Assembly: GCF_900116015.1 (NCBI RefSeq)
Contig: NZ_FOYH01000003.1
Coordinates: 434,001 to 498,000, forward strand
Direction of reading: 5' to 3'
DNA from: Enterobacter sp. kpr-6
GTDB taxonomy: Bacteria; Pseudomonadota; Gammaproteobacteria; Enterobacterales; Enterobacteriaceae
DNA: 64,000 bases
The notes beneath the pieces are model-generated. The model did no database searches. It saw only the letters and a list, made by a program, of their open reading frames with translations, and was not told the origin of the DNA. The position numbers were made by a program, and so were the translations under genes. Shown here piece by piece: positions 1-8,283 of the stretch. Every line of letters begins with the position of its first letter. The stretch's first letter is position 1.

Positions 1-105
1 GTTTACTGCACGCGTCCAGCGCTCAGCCCCATGCCCTGCATTCCTCGTCTGAAAAGCAGGAAATGCAAGCGGGTAAATAAACGGGCGTTATGATTTGCCG
101 TATTC
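1..105. other. unassigned left edge
   Basis: No convincing gene. A plus-strand frame is open from base 1 to a TGA at about 91-93 but is rich in basic and cysteine codons and has no recognisable family signature, so it may be the tail of a truncated gene or chance. Confidence 0.3.
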
Positions 106-140
106 AAAAAAAACGTGCCTGCTTTTACAAGTCAGGCACG
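106..140 (-). terminator. Rho-independent terminator of ycgN
   Basis: Inverted repeat CGTGCCTG / CAGGCACG (114-121 and 133-140). On the minus strand it is followed by a run of eight T. It lies about 30 bases after the ycgN stop codon. Confidence 0.8.
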
Positions 141-169
141 CGATAAAATAACGCAATTCAGAGAATATG

Positions 170-616
170 TCAGTCTGCCCATTCGGGTTTATTTAAAATA
201 TGGTCCTGCCAGTCCCGAACTTCTGATTCTTTGACCGCAATATGACGCACGGAAATACGCTCTGCATGCATGGCGGCTTTTGATCCGGTACGCAGCGGAT
301 GCCAGACCGGTAAATTCTTCCCTTCTGCTATCAGTCGGTATGCGCACGTCGCTGGCAGCCATTCGAAGGTCGGCAGATTTTCGCGGGTCAGTTTGATGCA
401 GTCCGGTTCGTAATCGAAGCGGTTCTCATAGTTACGACACTGGCAGGTTTTAATATTCAACTGACCGCAGGCGACGTTGGTGAAATAGATTTCGTCGGTG
501 TCTTCGTCCATCAGTTTATGCAGGCAGCACTGGCCGCAACCATCACAGAGAGACTCCCACTCGCTGTCGGTCATTTGGTCGAGAGTTTTGCTTTTCCAAA
601 AGGGAGTGTCAGTCAT
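170..616 (-). CDS. ycgN: YcgN, UPF0260 cysteine-cluster protein
   Basis: A 148-residue protein with the conserved cysteine cluster of the YkgJ/UPF0260 family: a [11 protein letters not shown] motif near residues 24-34 and further cysteines around 50, 58, 60 and 73. Such clusters are thought to bind zinc or an iron-sulfur centre, but no reaction is established. It lies downstream of ycgM on the same strand, as in E. coli, and is followed by a strong terminator. Family identity is secure and function is unknown. Confidence 0.93.
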   Translation of the reverse strand: MTDTPFWKSKTLDQMTDSEWESLCDGCGQCCLHKLMDEDTDEIYFTNVACGQLNIKTCQCRNYENRFDYEPDCIKLTRENLPTFEWLPATCAYRLIAEGKNLPVWHPLRTGSKAAMHAERISVRHIAVKESEVRDWQDHILNKPEWAD

Positions 617-710
617 GCGCGGTTCCGCCAGTTAAAAATTAAGCTGCACCTTATAACCAGTCTTGCACAGCGATGCAAGTTTTGCCGCCATTTCTGACGG
701 CAACCGGCCT

Positions 711-1370
711 TTACAGCACGCGGGTGCTGAGCGCCTGTCCGTCAAATTCGACATCCAGTACATCACCACTCTGTAGCGGCCCTACTCCCTCCGGCGTGCC
801 GGTGAGGATGATATCGCCCGCACGCAGCGTAAAGAAACGGCTCATATAGGCAATGAGGGGCACAATTTTATGGATCATATCGGCCGTCGTTCCCTGCTGT
901 CGCACCTCGCCGTTAACTTTCAGACCGAGGGTGACGTTTTGCGGATCGTGATGGAAATCAGTGACCGGGATAAACCCTGAGATCGGACAGGAATTATCAA
1001 AGCCTTTTGCTTTTTCCCACGGCTGCCCGGCTTTTTTTAACTGCCCCTGCACGTCACGCAGCGTGAGATCCAGCGCCACGCCGTAGCCGGCAATGGCACG
1101 CTGGACGTGCTCCTCGGTGGCCTGGCGCAGCGTTGCGCCAATCAGTACCGCCAGTTCCACTTCGTGATGCACCGATCCCAGCCCCTGCGGCAAAACCAGC
1201 GGCTGGCGCAGATCGCACAGCGCGGTTTCCGGTTTAATGAATAAGACCGGCTCCTGCGGCGTGTCGCTGCCCATTTCCTGAATATGCTTTGCGTAATTAC
1301 TGCCGACACAGACCACTTTGCTGACCGGATAGTCCAGCAGCGCGCCCTGCCAGTTATGATGTTGATACAT
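711..1370 (-). CDS. ycgM: YcgM, fumarylacetoacetate hydrolase-fold protein
   Basis: A 219-residue protein, the same length as E. coli YcgM. The C-terminal FAA-hydrolase fold spans most of the chain. The HHEVELAVLIG stretch supplies the acidic metal ligands, and LTGTPEGVGPL near the end is the family signature loop. Relatives act as acylpyruvate hydrolases or oxaloacetate tautomerases. The exact substrate here is inferred only from homology. It sits between ycgL and ycgN, all on the minus strand. Confidence 0.93.
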   Translation of the reverse strand: MYQHHNWQGALLDYPVSKVVCVGSNYAKHIQEMGSDTPQEPVLFIKPETALCDLRQPLVLPQGLGSVHHEVELAVLIGATLRQATEEHVQRAIAGYGVALDLTLRDVQGQLKKAGQPWEKAKGFDNSCPISGFIPVTDFHHDPQNVTLGLKVNGEVRQQGTTADMIHKIVPLIAYMSRFFTLRAGDIILTGTPEGVGPLQSGDVLDVEFDGQALSTRVL

Positions 1371-1490
1371 GTTACCCCCTCAATGCGTGCAGAAAATGAC
1401 TATCAGCGCCGGATGGCGGTTTGTCAATGTGAAGGCCGGGGAGAAGTTGGGGGATGCAGCGGAAGACGTCCGCTGCGAAATAAGAAAGTG

Positions 1491-1766
1491 TTATTGTTTA
1501 TTTCTGGTGGCGAGATGCTCTTTGAGTAAATCTTCCTGCGGCGGAGGCATCTGTAAATAATAACCCTGTTGAGTCAGTGCCTCTTTTACTTTTTCCAAAT
1601 CGGCATTAATCAGTTTCTTACGTCCATCAAGCGGTAAAATCATCGCCAGTTGTGGCTGACCAAAGGTCTTCATTAACGCTTCCGGCACACGGGAAAAATC
1701 GTCTTTTTTTTCAACGTACAGATAAGTCTGATCGCGTTTAGTACTTTTATAGATCACACAAAGCAT
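1491..1766 (-). CDS. ycgL: YcgL domain protein
   Basis: About 91 residues starting at [12 protein letters not shown], with the YcgL-domain core ([16 protein letters not shown], then [11 protein letters not shown]) and the C-terminal [18 protein letters not shown] helix. The frame stays open upstream to 1829. I chose the ATG at 1764-1766 because homology begins there and an AGAG lies eight bases ahead. E. coli is annotated with either a short or a longer start. It is divergent from minC. The molecular role is unknown. Confidence 0.88.
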   Translation of the reverse strand: MLCVIYKSTKRDQTYLYVEKKDDFSRVPEALMKTFGQPQLAMILPLDGRKKLINADLEKVKEALTQQGYYLQMPPPQEDLLKEHLATRNKQ

Positions 1767-1842
1767 ACTTTTACTCTGATTTAACGGGAGGTCACTTGCC
1801 TCAATATAATAGTGACTATAACATGCCATACAGTCTTCGGAA

Positions 1843-1864
1843 TATCATCCATGTACGGATGATA
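1843..1864. promoter_or_regulatory. inverted repeat in ycgL-minC divergent region
   Basis: Perfect 8-base arms TATCATCC and GGATGATA separated by six bases. It lies 23 bases before the minC start, downstream of a plus-strand TATAAT at 1805-1810 with a TTAACG 18 bases further upstream. It could be an operator or a 5' leader hairpin of the min transcript. No regulator can be named. Confidence 0.45.
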
Positions 1865-1887
1865 ATAGCAAATCGAGTAAGGTCAGG

Positions 1888-2589
1888 ATGTCAAACGCGC
1901 CCATAGAGCTAAAAGGCAGTAGCTTCACCTTATCAGTGGTTCATTTGCATGATGCAAAACCCGAGGTTATTCGTCAGGCGTTGAGAGACAAAATTGCTCA
2001 GGCTCCCGCTTTTTTACAACATGCTCCGGTGGTGATTAACGTTGCAGGCGTCGAAGGCAGCGTTGACTGGGCGTCACTCTCGGACGCTGTCACCAGCACA
2101 GGCTTACGCATTATCGGTATCAGCGGCTGTAAAGATGCGGCGCTAAAAGCTGAAATCGACCAGGCCGGACTGCCGCTTTTAACGGAAGGTAAAGAGAAAG
2201 CCGCGCGTCCGACTCCCGCTCCCGCAGAAGTGGCTGAAGAGCCAACTGCCGCCCCTGTCACAAAAACGCGATTAATCGATGTACCGGTTCGTTCCGGGCA
2301 GCGAATTTATGCACCAAATTGTGATTTGATTGTCACAAGCCATGTTAGCGCCGGCGCTGAGCTGATTGCCGATGGGAATATCCACATCTATGGCATGATG
2401 CGAGGGCGTGCGCTGGCAGGTGCCAGCGGAGACAGAGAATCACAAATATTTTGTACCCATCTCACCGCAGAACTGGTTTCTATCGCAGGTGAGTACTGGC
2501 TGAGCGATCAAATCCCAGCCGAATATTATGGCAAAGCGGCACGTCTGCTCCTGGCAGATAACGCTTTGGCTGTTCAACCGTTGAATTAA
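1888..2589 (+). CDS. minC: septum-site inhibitor MinC
   Basis: MinC, 233 residues, inhibits FtsZ assembly away from midcell. The N-terminal domain (about 1-100) acts on FtsZ. A variable Ala/Pro/Glu-rich linker (about 105-125) leads to the C-terminal beta-helix that dimerises and binds MinD, with the family pattern [21 protein letters not shown] and DGNIHIYG. An AAGG lies nine bases before the ATG. It is first in minCDE, divergent from ycgL. Confidence 0.97.
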   Translation: MSNAPIELKGSSFTLSVVHLHDAKPEVIRQALRDKIAQAPAFLQHAPVVINVAGVEGSVDWASLSDAVTSTGLRIIGISGCKDAALKAEIDQAGLPLLTEGKEKAARPTPAPAEVAEEPTAAPVTKTRLIDVPVRSGQRIYAPNCDLIVTSHVSAGAELIADGNIHIYGMMRGRALAGASGDRESQIFCTHLTAELVSIAGEYWLSDQIPAEYYGKAARLLLADNALAVQPLN

Positions 2590-2611
2590 GCCCTTATAAC
2601 AAGGAACTCCT

Positions 2612-3424
2612 ATGGCACGCATTATTGTTGTTACTTCGGGTAAAGGGGGTGTGGGCAAGACCACCTCCAGCGCGGCCATCGCGACAGGTTTGGCCCAGAA
2701 AGGAAAGAAAACTGTTGTTATCGATTTTGATATCGGCCTGCGTAACCTGGATTTGATCATGGGCTGCGAGCGCCGTGTTGTTTATGATTTCGTTAACGTT
2801 ATTCAGGGCGATGCCACATTAAATCAGGCGCTGATCAAAGATAAGCGCACAGAGAATCTCTTCATTCTGCCCGCCTCCCAGACGCGCGATAAAGACGCGT
2901 TAACCCGCGAAGGCGTGGATAAAGTTCTCGAAGATCTGAAAAAAATGGACTTCGATTTTATCGTCTGCGACTCCCCTGCAGGCATTGAAACCGGCGCGCT
3001 GATGGCGCTGTACTTCGCCGATGAAGCCATTATCACCACCAACCCGGAAGTCTCATCAGTACGTGACTCCGACCGTATTCTTGGTATTCTGGCCTCTAAA
3101 TCGCGCCGCGCCGAAAATGGCGAAGAACCGATTAAAGAGCACCTGCTGTTAACCCGTTACAACCCTGGTCGCGTGAGCAAGGGCGATATGCTGAGCATGG
3201 AAGACGTGCTGGAGATCCTGCGTATCAAACTGGTGGGGGTTATCCCGGAAGATCAGTCAGTGCTGCGTGCGTCTAACCAGGGTGAACCTGTGATCCTCGA
3301 TGCAACGGCGGATGCGGGCAAGGCCTATGCCGATACCGTGGAACGTCTGTTAGGAGAAGATCGTCCTTTCCGCTTCATTGAAGAAGAGAAGAAAGGTTTC
3401 CTCAAGCGCCTGTTCGGAGGATAA
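2612..3424 (+). CDS. minD: septum-site ATPase MinD
   Basis: A 270-residue ParA/MinD-family ATPase. The deviant Walker A is at residues 10-18 (GKGGVGKTT, signature lysine 11 and Lys16). DFDIGLRNLDL and the Walker B-like DFIVCDSPAG follow. The C-terminal amphipathic helix ending KGFLKRLFGG is the membrane-targeting sequence that makes MinD bind the inner membrane when ATP-bound. It recruits MinC and is released by MinE. A strong AAGGA precedes the ATG, 22 bases after the minC stop. Confidence 0.98.
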   Translation: MARIIVVTSGKGGVGKTTSSAAIATGLAQKGKKTVVIDFDIGLRNLDLIMGCERRVVYDFVNVIQGDATLNQALIKDKRTENLFILPASQTRDKDALTREGVDKVLEDLKKMDFDFIVCDSPAGIETGALMALYFADEAIITTNPEVSSVRDSDRILGILASKSRRAENGEEPIKEHLLLTRYNPGRVSKGDMLSMEDVLEILRIKLVGVIPEDQSVLRASNQGEPVILDATADAGKAYADTVERLLGEDRPFRFIEEEKKGFLKRLFGG

Positions 3425-3427
3425 ATT

Positions 3428-3694
3428 ATGGCTTTATTAGACTTTTTTCTCTCACGAAAAAAGAGCACCGCGAACATTGCGAAAGAACGCTTACAGATTA
3501 TTGTGGCTGAGCGCCGCCGTAGTGACGCTGAACCACACTATTTACCGCAGCTAAGAAAAGACATTCTCGAAGTGATTTGTAAGTATGTTCAAATCGACCC
3601 GGAAATGGTTTCAGTGCAACTGGAACAGCGCGACGGTGATATTTCCATTCTGGAACTTAATGTGACGTTACCAGAAACGGAAGAGAGCAAATAA
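3428..3694 (+). CDS. minE: division topological specificity factor MinE
   Basis: An 88-residue protein, the exact E. coli length. The N-terminal [12 protein letters not shown] is the membrane-binding helix, and residues of about 13-31 form the anti-MinCD segment that stimulates MinD ATPase. The C-terminal part is the dimeric topological specificity domain. It starts three bases after minD and ends the operon before a terminator. Confidence 0.97.
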   Translation: MALLDFFLSRKKSTANIAKERLQIIVAERRRSDAEPHYLPQLRKDILEVICKYVQIDPEMVSVQLEQRDGDISILELNVTLPETEESK

Positions 3695-3726
3695 TCCCTT
3701 CCCGCTTTTTGCGATGAAGTGAGCGT

Positions 3727-3757
3727 AAAAAAAGGCAGAATTTTTTCTGCCTTTTTT
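3727..3757. terminator. bidirectional terminator minE / rnd
   Basis: An AAAAGGCAGAA / TTCTGCCTTTT hairpin flanked by A and T runs on both sides, between the convergent minE and rnd genes. It can serve both directions. Confidence 0.8.
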
Positions 3758-3773
3758 ATATTGCGTTGCCTGA

Positions 3774-3795
3774 CCCCTGTAATTAATTACAGGGG
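3774..3795. repeat. perfect 22-bp palindrome beyond the rnd stop
   Basis: CCCCTGTAATT directly followed by its exact complement AATTACAGGGG, ten bases past the rnd stop codon and 16 bases beyond the minE terminator. It has no loop and no T run, so it looks more like a protein-binding or cruciform site than a terminator. Confidence 0.5.
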
Positions 3796-3805
3796 TTGAC
3801 GTTAA

Positions 3806-4933
3806 TTAGCGTGGATATTCCAGCAACAGCGTCATCAATTTTTCCGCCATCAATTCGCCGCGCCAGCCTGAAATTAATTCCGGCAGTGTGCTTTGCGGTT
3901 TTAAATCCCAGTGCCAGTTTAGCAACTGATTAATCTGGCGACGTGATGCCAGTAATTCTGCACTAACGCCGCTTTCGGCGCTGACTTCCTGCACTTTCGC
4001 CTTAATTGCCTTGAACGCTTTGCGGTAACCCGGCATGTCGATCAGGTTAAGCAGCGGTTCCGGCAGGCTCTCTTCCGGCAGTTCCTGTGCTTTCGCTACC
4101 AGCGCCAGCAGAGTTTTGCCATGGAAGCGGATCTCGCTGCCCGAGACGCCCAGGCCGTCCAGCTCGCCCAGACTGCCCGGCATGTAGCGTGCGACTGACC
4201 ACAGATTCTCTTCACGTACCACAAAGTTGACCGCCAGATCGCGCTCGCGCGCTTTGCGCAAGCGCCAGTCGGCCAGCAGTTGCAGGCACGCCAGTTGCCG
4301 GGGTCGCAGTTGCCAGGCGTTGCTGATATCACGCCACGCCTCTTCCGGGGCCAGGATCTCCTGACGGCGCTGTTGCATCAGGCGGCATTCATCCAGCGCG
4401 GCGGGCAGCCAGCCTGTGGCTTCCGTTTCAGCCATCAGTTTGTTAGCAATCGGCAGCAGGTACCAGACATCGGCTGCCGCGTAGTCACACTGGCGCTCGG
4501 TCAGGGGACGGGCCAGCCAGTCGGTGCGCGATTCGCTTTTATCAATCGTGAGGCCAGTATATTCGTTGACCATGGCGGCAAAGCCCCAGGACTGGGGATG
4601 TCCGCTGAACGCGGCCAGAATTTGCGTGTCGATGAGCGGCTGCGGCAGTTCGCCAAAAACATTGAGGAACACTTCCAGATCTTCACTGCCGGCATGCAAA
4701 AACTTAGTGATGGCAGTGTCCTGCAACAGTTCACGAAACGGCGTCCAGTCGGTGATTGTCAGCGGATCGATTAGCGAAACCTGGTGGCCGTCAAAAACCT
4801 GGATCAGCCCCAGTTGCGGGTAATAGGTACGGGTGCGGACAAACTCGGTGTCGAGTGCGATAGCCGGATAAGCGCGCGCGGCTTCACTGAGAGCAGCCAG
4901 CGCGTCGTTAGTCGTGATCATGTGGTAATTCAA
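3806..4933 (-). CDS. rnd: ribonuclease D
   Basis: A 3'-5' exoribonuclease for tRNA and small RNA 3' ends. I place the start at a TTG (4931-4933), giving 375 residues as in E. coli, where UUG is the known start. The frame is open further upstream, but that part has no homology and overlaps the fadD terminator. DEDD motifs are visible: ALDTEFVRT (Exo I), the HAGSEDLEVF segment (Exo II) and a DYAAADVWYL motif (Exo III). Two HRDC domains fill the C-terminal half. It is downstream of fadD on the same strand. Confidence 0.95.
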   Translation of the reverse strand: MNYHMITTNDALAALSEAARAYPAIALDTEFVRTRTYYPQLGLIQVFDGHQVSLIDPLTITDWTPFRELLQDTAITKFLHAGSEDLEVFLNVFGELPQPLIDTQILAAFSGHPQSWGFAAMVNEYTGLTIDKSESRTDWLARPLTERQCDYAAADVWYLLPIANKLMAETEATGWLPAALDECRLMQQRRQEILAPEEAWRDISNAWQLRPRQLACLQLLADWRLRKARERDLAVNFVVREENLWSVARYMPGSLGELDGLGVSGSEIRFHGKTLLALVAKAQELPEESLPEPLLNLIDMPGYRKAFKAIKAKVQEVSAESGVSAELLASRRQINQLLNWHWDLKPQSTLPELISGWRGELMAEKLMTLLLEYPR

Positions 4934-4960
4934 ATCAGGTTCTCTTTGGTTTGCGCGCAT

Positions 4961-4984
4961 AAAAAACGCCGGTTAACCGGCGTT
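4961..4984 (-). terminator. fadD terminator whose U run leads into rnd
   Basis: A hairpin AACGCCGG TTAA CCGGCGTT followed on the minus strand by six T. It ends fadD transcription and lies about 28 bases before the rnd TTG start. In E. coli a U-rich tract at this place is reported to be needed for rnd translation, so the element may do both jobs. Confidence 0.8.
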
Positions 4985-5002
4985 AGGCGACTCAGTAGTA
5001 AC

Positions 5003-6688
5003 TCAGGCTTTATTCTCTACTTTGGCGCGCGCTTCGTCACGTAATTCTCGTCGCAAAATCTTCCCGACGTTGGATTTCGGTAGTTCATCGCGGAATTCAA
5101 CCAGTTTCGGTACTTTATAACCGGTCAACTGGCGGCGGCAGAAGGCGATCAGCGACTCATCGGTGAGCGAGGCGTCTTTTTTCACCACGAAAATCTTCAC
5201 CGTTTCGCCGCTACTGCCGGACGGAACGCCGACGGCAGCGACTTCGAGCACGCCCGGATGCTGCATCACCACATCTTCGATTTCGTTCGGATAGACGTTG
5301 AAACCCGACACCAGAATCATGTCTTTTTTGCGATCGACAATGCGCAGGAAGCCTTCATCGTCCATCACCGCGATATCGCCGGTCAGCAACCAGCCATCTT
5401 TAATGATCTGATCGGTGTCAGCAGGACGCTGCCAGTAGCCGAGCATCACCTGCGGGCCCTTCACGCACAGCTCGCCGGGCTGCCCGTGCTCGACTTCGTT
5501 ACCTTCATCATCGATAAGTTTGGCTTCGGTAGACGGCACCGGCAGGCCAATGCTGCCGCTGTGGTAATCGATGTCATGGGGATTGACGCTGACCAGCGGT
5601 GAGCATTCGGTCAGCCCGTAACCTTCAAGCAGATACTGGCCGGTGAGTTTCACCCAGCGCTCCGCCACAGCCTGTTGCACCGGCATCCCGCCGCCCGCCG
5701 ATAAGTGCAGGGTGGAGAAATCAAGCTGCTGGAATTCTTTGTTATTTAACAATGCGTTAAACAGCGTGTTCACGCCGGTCATGGCGGTGAACGGATATTT
5801 CGCCAGCTCTTTCACCAGCCCCGGAATATCGCGCGGGTTGGTGATCAGCACGTTCTGCCCGCCAAGCTCAATAAACAGCAGGCAGTTCATGGTCAGGGCA
5901 AAAATGTGATAGAGCGGGAGCGCGGTGATCACCAGTTCTTTGCCGCGATGCAGCAGCGGGCCGTAGGTGGCGTTCACCTGTTCGAGATTGGCGAGCATAT
6001 TGCGGTGAGTCAGCATGGCCCCTTTCGCCACGCCGGTGGTGCCGCCGGTATATTGCAGAAAAGCCAGATCCTCAGTGACGATTTCCGGCTTGATGTACTG
6101 CATCCGGTAGCCGTGTTGCAGCGCCTGGCGGAATGAAATCGCATCCGGCAGATGATACTTCGGCACCAGCCGTTTAATGTACTTCACCACAAAGTTCACC
6201 AGCGTGCCTTTGGCGGTGGAGAGCTGATCGCCCATCCGCGTCAGGATCACATGCTGGACCTGGGTTTTGTCGACCACTTTTTCCAGGGTGTGCGCAAAGT
6301 TGGAGACAATAACAATCGCCGCCGCGCCGCTGTCGTTAAGCTGGTGTTCCAGTTCGCGCGGGGTATACAGCGGGTTCACGTTCACCACCACCATGCCCGC
6401 ACGCAAAATGCCGAACAGCGCGACCGGATACTGCAACAGGTTCGGCATCATCAATGCCACGCGGTCGCCCTTTTTCAGGCCAAGCCCCTGCTGGAGATAC
6501 GCGGCAAACGCCCGGCTGCGTTCCTCCAGTTTGCGGAAGGTCATCACCTCCCCCATGTTCACGAACGCAGGCTGATCGGCGTAGCGCGCCGTCGCATGTT
6601 CAAATAATTCCACCAGGGACTGGTAGCGGTCAGGATTGATCTCTGCTGGCACATCGGCGGGATAACGGTTAAGCCAAACCTTCTTCAA
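5003..6688 (-). CDS. fadD: long-chain fatty acid-CoA ligase FadD
   Basis: An acyl-CoA synthetase that activates imported long-chain fatty acids with ATP and CoA at the inner membrane. The start is a TTG at 6686-6688 preceded by AGAGGTGAT, giving 561 residues as in E. coli. An in-frame ATG lies 33 bases upstream but has no homology. The AMP-binding P-loop [12 protein letters not shown], the adenylation motif YGLTECSP, the TGD motif (LTGDIAVMD) and the FACS signature [16 protein letters not shown] are all present. A FadR box lies upstream. Confidence 0.97.
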   Translation of the reverse strand: MKKVWLNRYPADVPAEINPDRYQSLVELFEHATARYADQPAFVNMGEVMTFRKLEERSRAFAAYLQQGLGLKKGDRVALMMPNLLQYPVALFGILRAGMVVVNVNPLYTPRELEHQLNDSGAAAIVIVSNFAHTLEKVVDKTQVQHVILTRMGDQLSTAKGTLVNFVVKYIKRLVPKYHLPDAISFRQALQHGYRMQYIKPEIVTEDLAFLQYTGGTTGVAKGAMLTHRNMLANLEQVNATYGPLLHRGKELVITALPLYHIFALTMNCLLFIELGGQNVLITNPRDIPGLVKELAKYPFTAMTGVNTLFNALLNNKEFQQLDFSTLHLSAGGGMPVQQAVAERWVKLTGQYLLEGYGLTECSPLVSVNPHDIDYHSGSIGLPVPSTEAKLIDDEGNEVEHGQPGELCVKGPQVMLGYWQRPADTDQIIKDGWLLTGDIAVMDDEGFLRIVDRKKDMILVSGFNVYPNEIEDVVMQHPGVLEVAAVGVPSGSSGETVKIFVVKKDASLTDESLIAFCRRQLTGYKVPKLVEFRDELPKSNVGKILRRELRDEARAKVENKA

Positions 6689-6753
6689 TGCATCACCTCT
6701 GAAATGAGTATTTGTCGTCATCGCAACCCCTGTAATATAAACAAGCTGTTAAC

Positions 6754-6778
6754 ATTATATTAACTCAGCGTACCAGTT
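6754..6778 (-). promoter_or_regulatory. fadD promoter with FadR operator
   Basis: On the minus strand AACTGGTACGCTGAGTT (6762-6778) matches the FadR operator O1 of E. coli fadD in position and pattern. A TATAAT -10 box follows at 6754-6759. FadR represses fadD until long-chain acyl-CoA releases it, so conserved control is expected. Confidence 0.75.
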
Positions 6779-6846
6779 TATTAATTAATCGGATTTCAGG
6801 TTGCGAAGCGCGTCACTATTTATTTTTCTTATGATACTGAAAACAG

Positions 6847-6873
6847 AGAAACAGCGGACGAGCCGCTGTTTCT
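6847..6873 (-). terminator. yeaY terminator hairpin
   Basis: AGAAACAGCGG / CCGCTGTTTCT with a short loop, 21 bases past the yeaY stop. The T-rich tail is interrupted on both sides, so its efficiency is uncertain. Confidence 0.6.
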
Positions 6874-6893
6874 TTTCCTTTAATAACAGAGTG

Positions 6894-7484
6894 TTACTCT
6901 GTTACGACAGTCTGAACGCGCACCGGGCCGGGGTCATACCAGCCCATGCCGCCGTAACCACCATAGCGCCACGGATGCGGCCCAGGACCCCATAACCACG
7001 GATCGATAGGCTGCGGTGGCATCACGACCTGCTGGGCAATGCGCCAGCGCTTATAGCCGTTAACCTGCATGACCATGTATTTGTACGGTGTTTCGCCGAC
7101 TTTGCCATCTGCCGTGCCGGTGATCGGCCCGACAACCGTAACCAGTTGATTACGGAAATCGACAGGATCGAGGAAACCGCTCACGTCAGCGTAAATGCGC
7201 CCGCGCGAGGGTTCGCCCAGAACCGGACGGGCCGCGCTGTCGAGGGGAACCGCAGCGATCTCAAGACGCGTTTTGCCCTGCGTGTTTTGCACGTTAATCA
7301 CTTTACCGCCAAAACGCGCTTCCTGACCGATATAGAGCTGGGGCGCATTCATCACGCGCACCAGATCCTGTTGCGGTGTCGGACTGCTGCCCTGGATCGC
7401 CTCGGGAACGGAAACACAGCCACTTAACGCGCTGGCAACGATGCCTGCCAGTGCCCAGCGTACCACTTTGCTTTGAACCGCCAT
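6894..7484 (-). CDS. yeaY: YeaY, Slp-family outer-membrane lipoprotein
   Basis: A 196-residue lipoprotein with a type II signal sequence and lipobox LSGC (acylated Cys near residue 23). The Slp domain follows, then a Gly/Trp/Pro-rich tail ending RVQTVVTE, slightly longer than in E. coli (193). Relatives are starvation- and stress-induced outer-membrane lipoproteins of unknown mechanism. AAGGAG precedes the ATG. It lies downstream of tsaB on the same strand. Confidence 0.92.
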   Translation of the reverse strand: MAVQSKVVRWALAGIVASALSGCVSVPEAIQGSSPTPQQDLVRVMNAPQLYIGQEARFGGKVINVQNTQGKTRLEIAAVPLDSAARPVLGEPSRGRIYADVSGFLDPVDFRNQLVTVVGPITGTADGKVGETPYKYMVMQVNGYKRWRIAQQVVMPPQPIDPWLWGPGPHPWRYGGYGGMGWYDPGPVRVQTVVTE

Positions 7485-7520
7485 TGTGCGACTCCTTTTA
7501 GATGCGTCTCTTACTGAGAT

Positions 7521-8216
7521 TCACTCGCGGCCCGGAAGTTTCTTCCATGCCACTTCGTTACGCAAATAAACTGGCTCCGCCTGTTCAACCACCACGGTTT
7601 TCCCTTCGGCCAGCTTTTGACAGGCCAGCGGAAGCATATCTTCTGCCGCGGGCAGTAATACATCGGCATCGGTGAGCGTAAGGCTGGCGGTTTGCGCCAG
7701 ATCCGGCCAGGCCTGCCAGCCGGTGCCGACGGTAGCCCATTCGCCTTCAAGCTGTGCCATGCGCTCACGCACCGCTTCCGGCTTCAGCACGGCTTCACTC
7801 TCTTCGCCGTGCCAGATGCCCTGCGCGTCGCGCTCGTACTGCCCCCAGTAAACTTCGCCCATGCGGGCGTCGATGGCGGCCAGCACGCGGGTCGCGCCGG
7901 TTTTACGAAATGCGCCCTGCGCCATAGTCGCTAAGGTGGAGACACCAATCATCGGCAGTTCCGCGCCCAGTGCCAGTCCCTGTGCAATACCAATGCCGAT
8001 GCGCACGCCGGTAAAACTGCCGGGCCCGCGCCCGTACGCCAGCGCGTCAAGCGCCGTCAGGCTGATGCCCGCTTCGCTCAGCGTCTGTTGGACGAGGGGT
8101 AAAATCCGCTGTGTATGTTCGCGGGGGCACAGTTCGAAATGGGCGTAAGTCGCGCCCTCGTTTTGCAGGGCAACGGAACAGGCTTCTGTTGCAGTATCAA
8201 TGGCCAGAATTCGCAT
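7521..8216 (-). CDS. tsaB: TsaB, tRNA t6A biosynthesis subunit
   Basis: A partner of TsaD and TsaE in making N6-threonylcarbamoyladenosine at position 37 of ANN-decoding tRNAs. The start [17 protein letters not shown] gives 231 residues, equal to E. coli; the longer open frame has no homology before it. The ASKHA fold is seen in AIDTATE, the conserved [10 protein letters not shown] helix and [13 protein letters not shown]. The metal-binding histidines of TsaD are lacking, as expected for this paralogue. It sits between yoaA and yeaY. Confidence 0.95.
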   Translation of the reverse strand: MRILAIDTATEACSVALQNEGATYAHFELCPREHTQRILPLVQQTLSEAGISLTALDALAYGRGPGSFTGVRIGIGIAQGLALGAELPMIGVSTLATMAQGAFRKTGATRVLAAIDARMGEVYWGQYERDAQGIWHGEESEAVLKPEAVRERMAQLEGEWATVGTGWQAWPDLAQTASLTLTDADVLLPAAEDMLPLACQKLAEGKTVVVEQAEPVYLRNEVAWKKLPGRE

Positions 8217-8283
8217 GGGTCTTCGCGCGCTCTCGGTTTTAGAACAATAAAATGGCGCGCATATTACCACAGTCTGCAATGAA

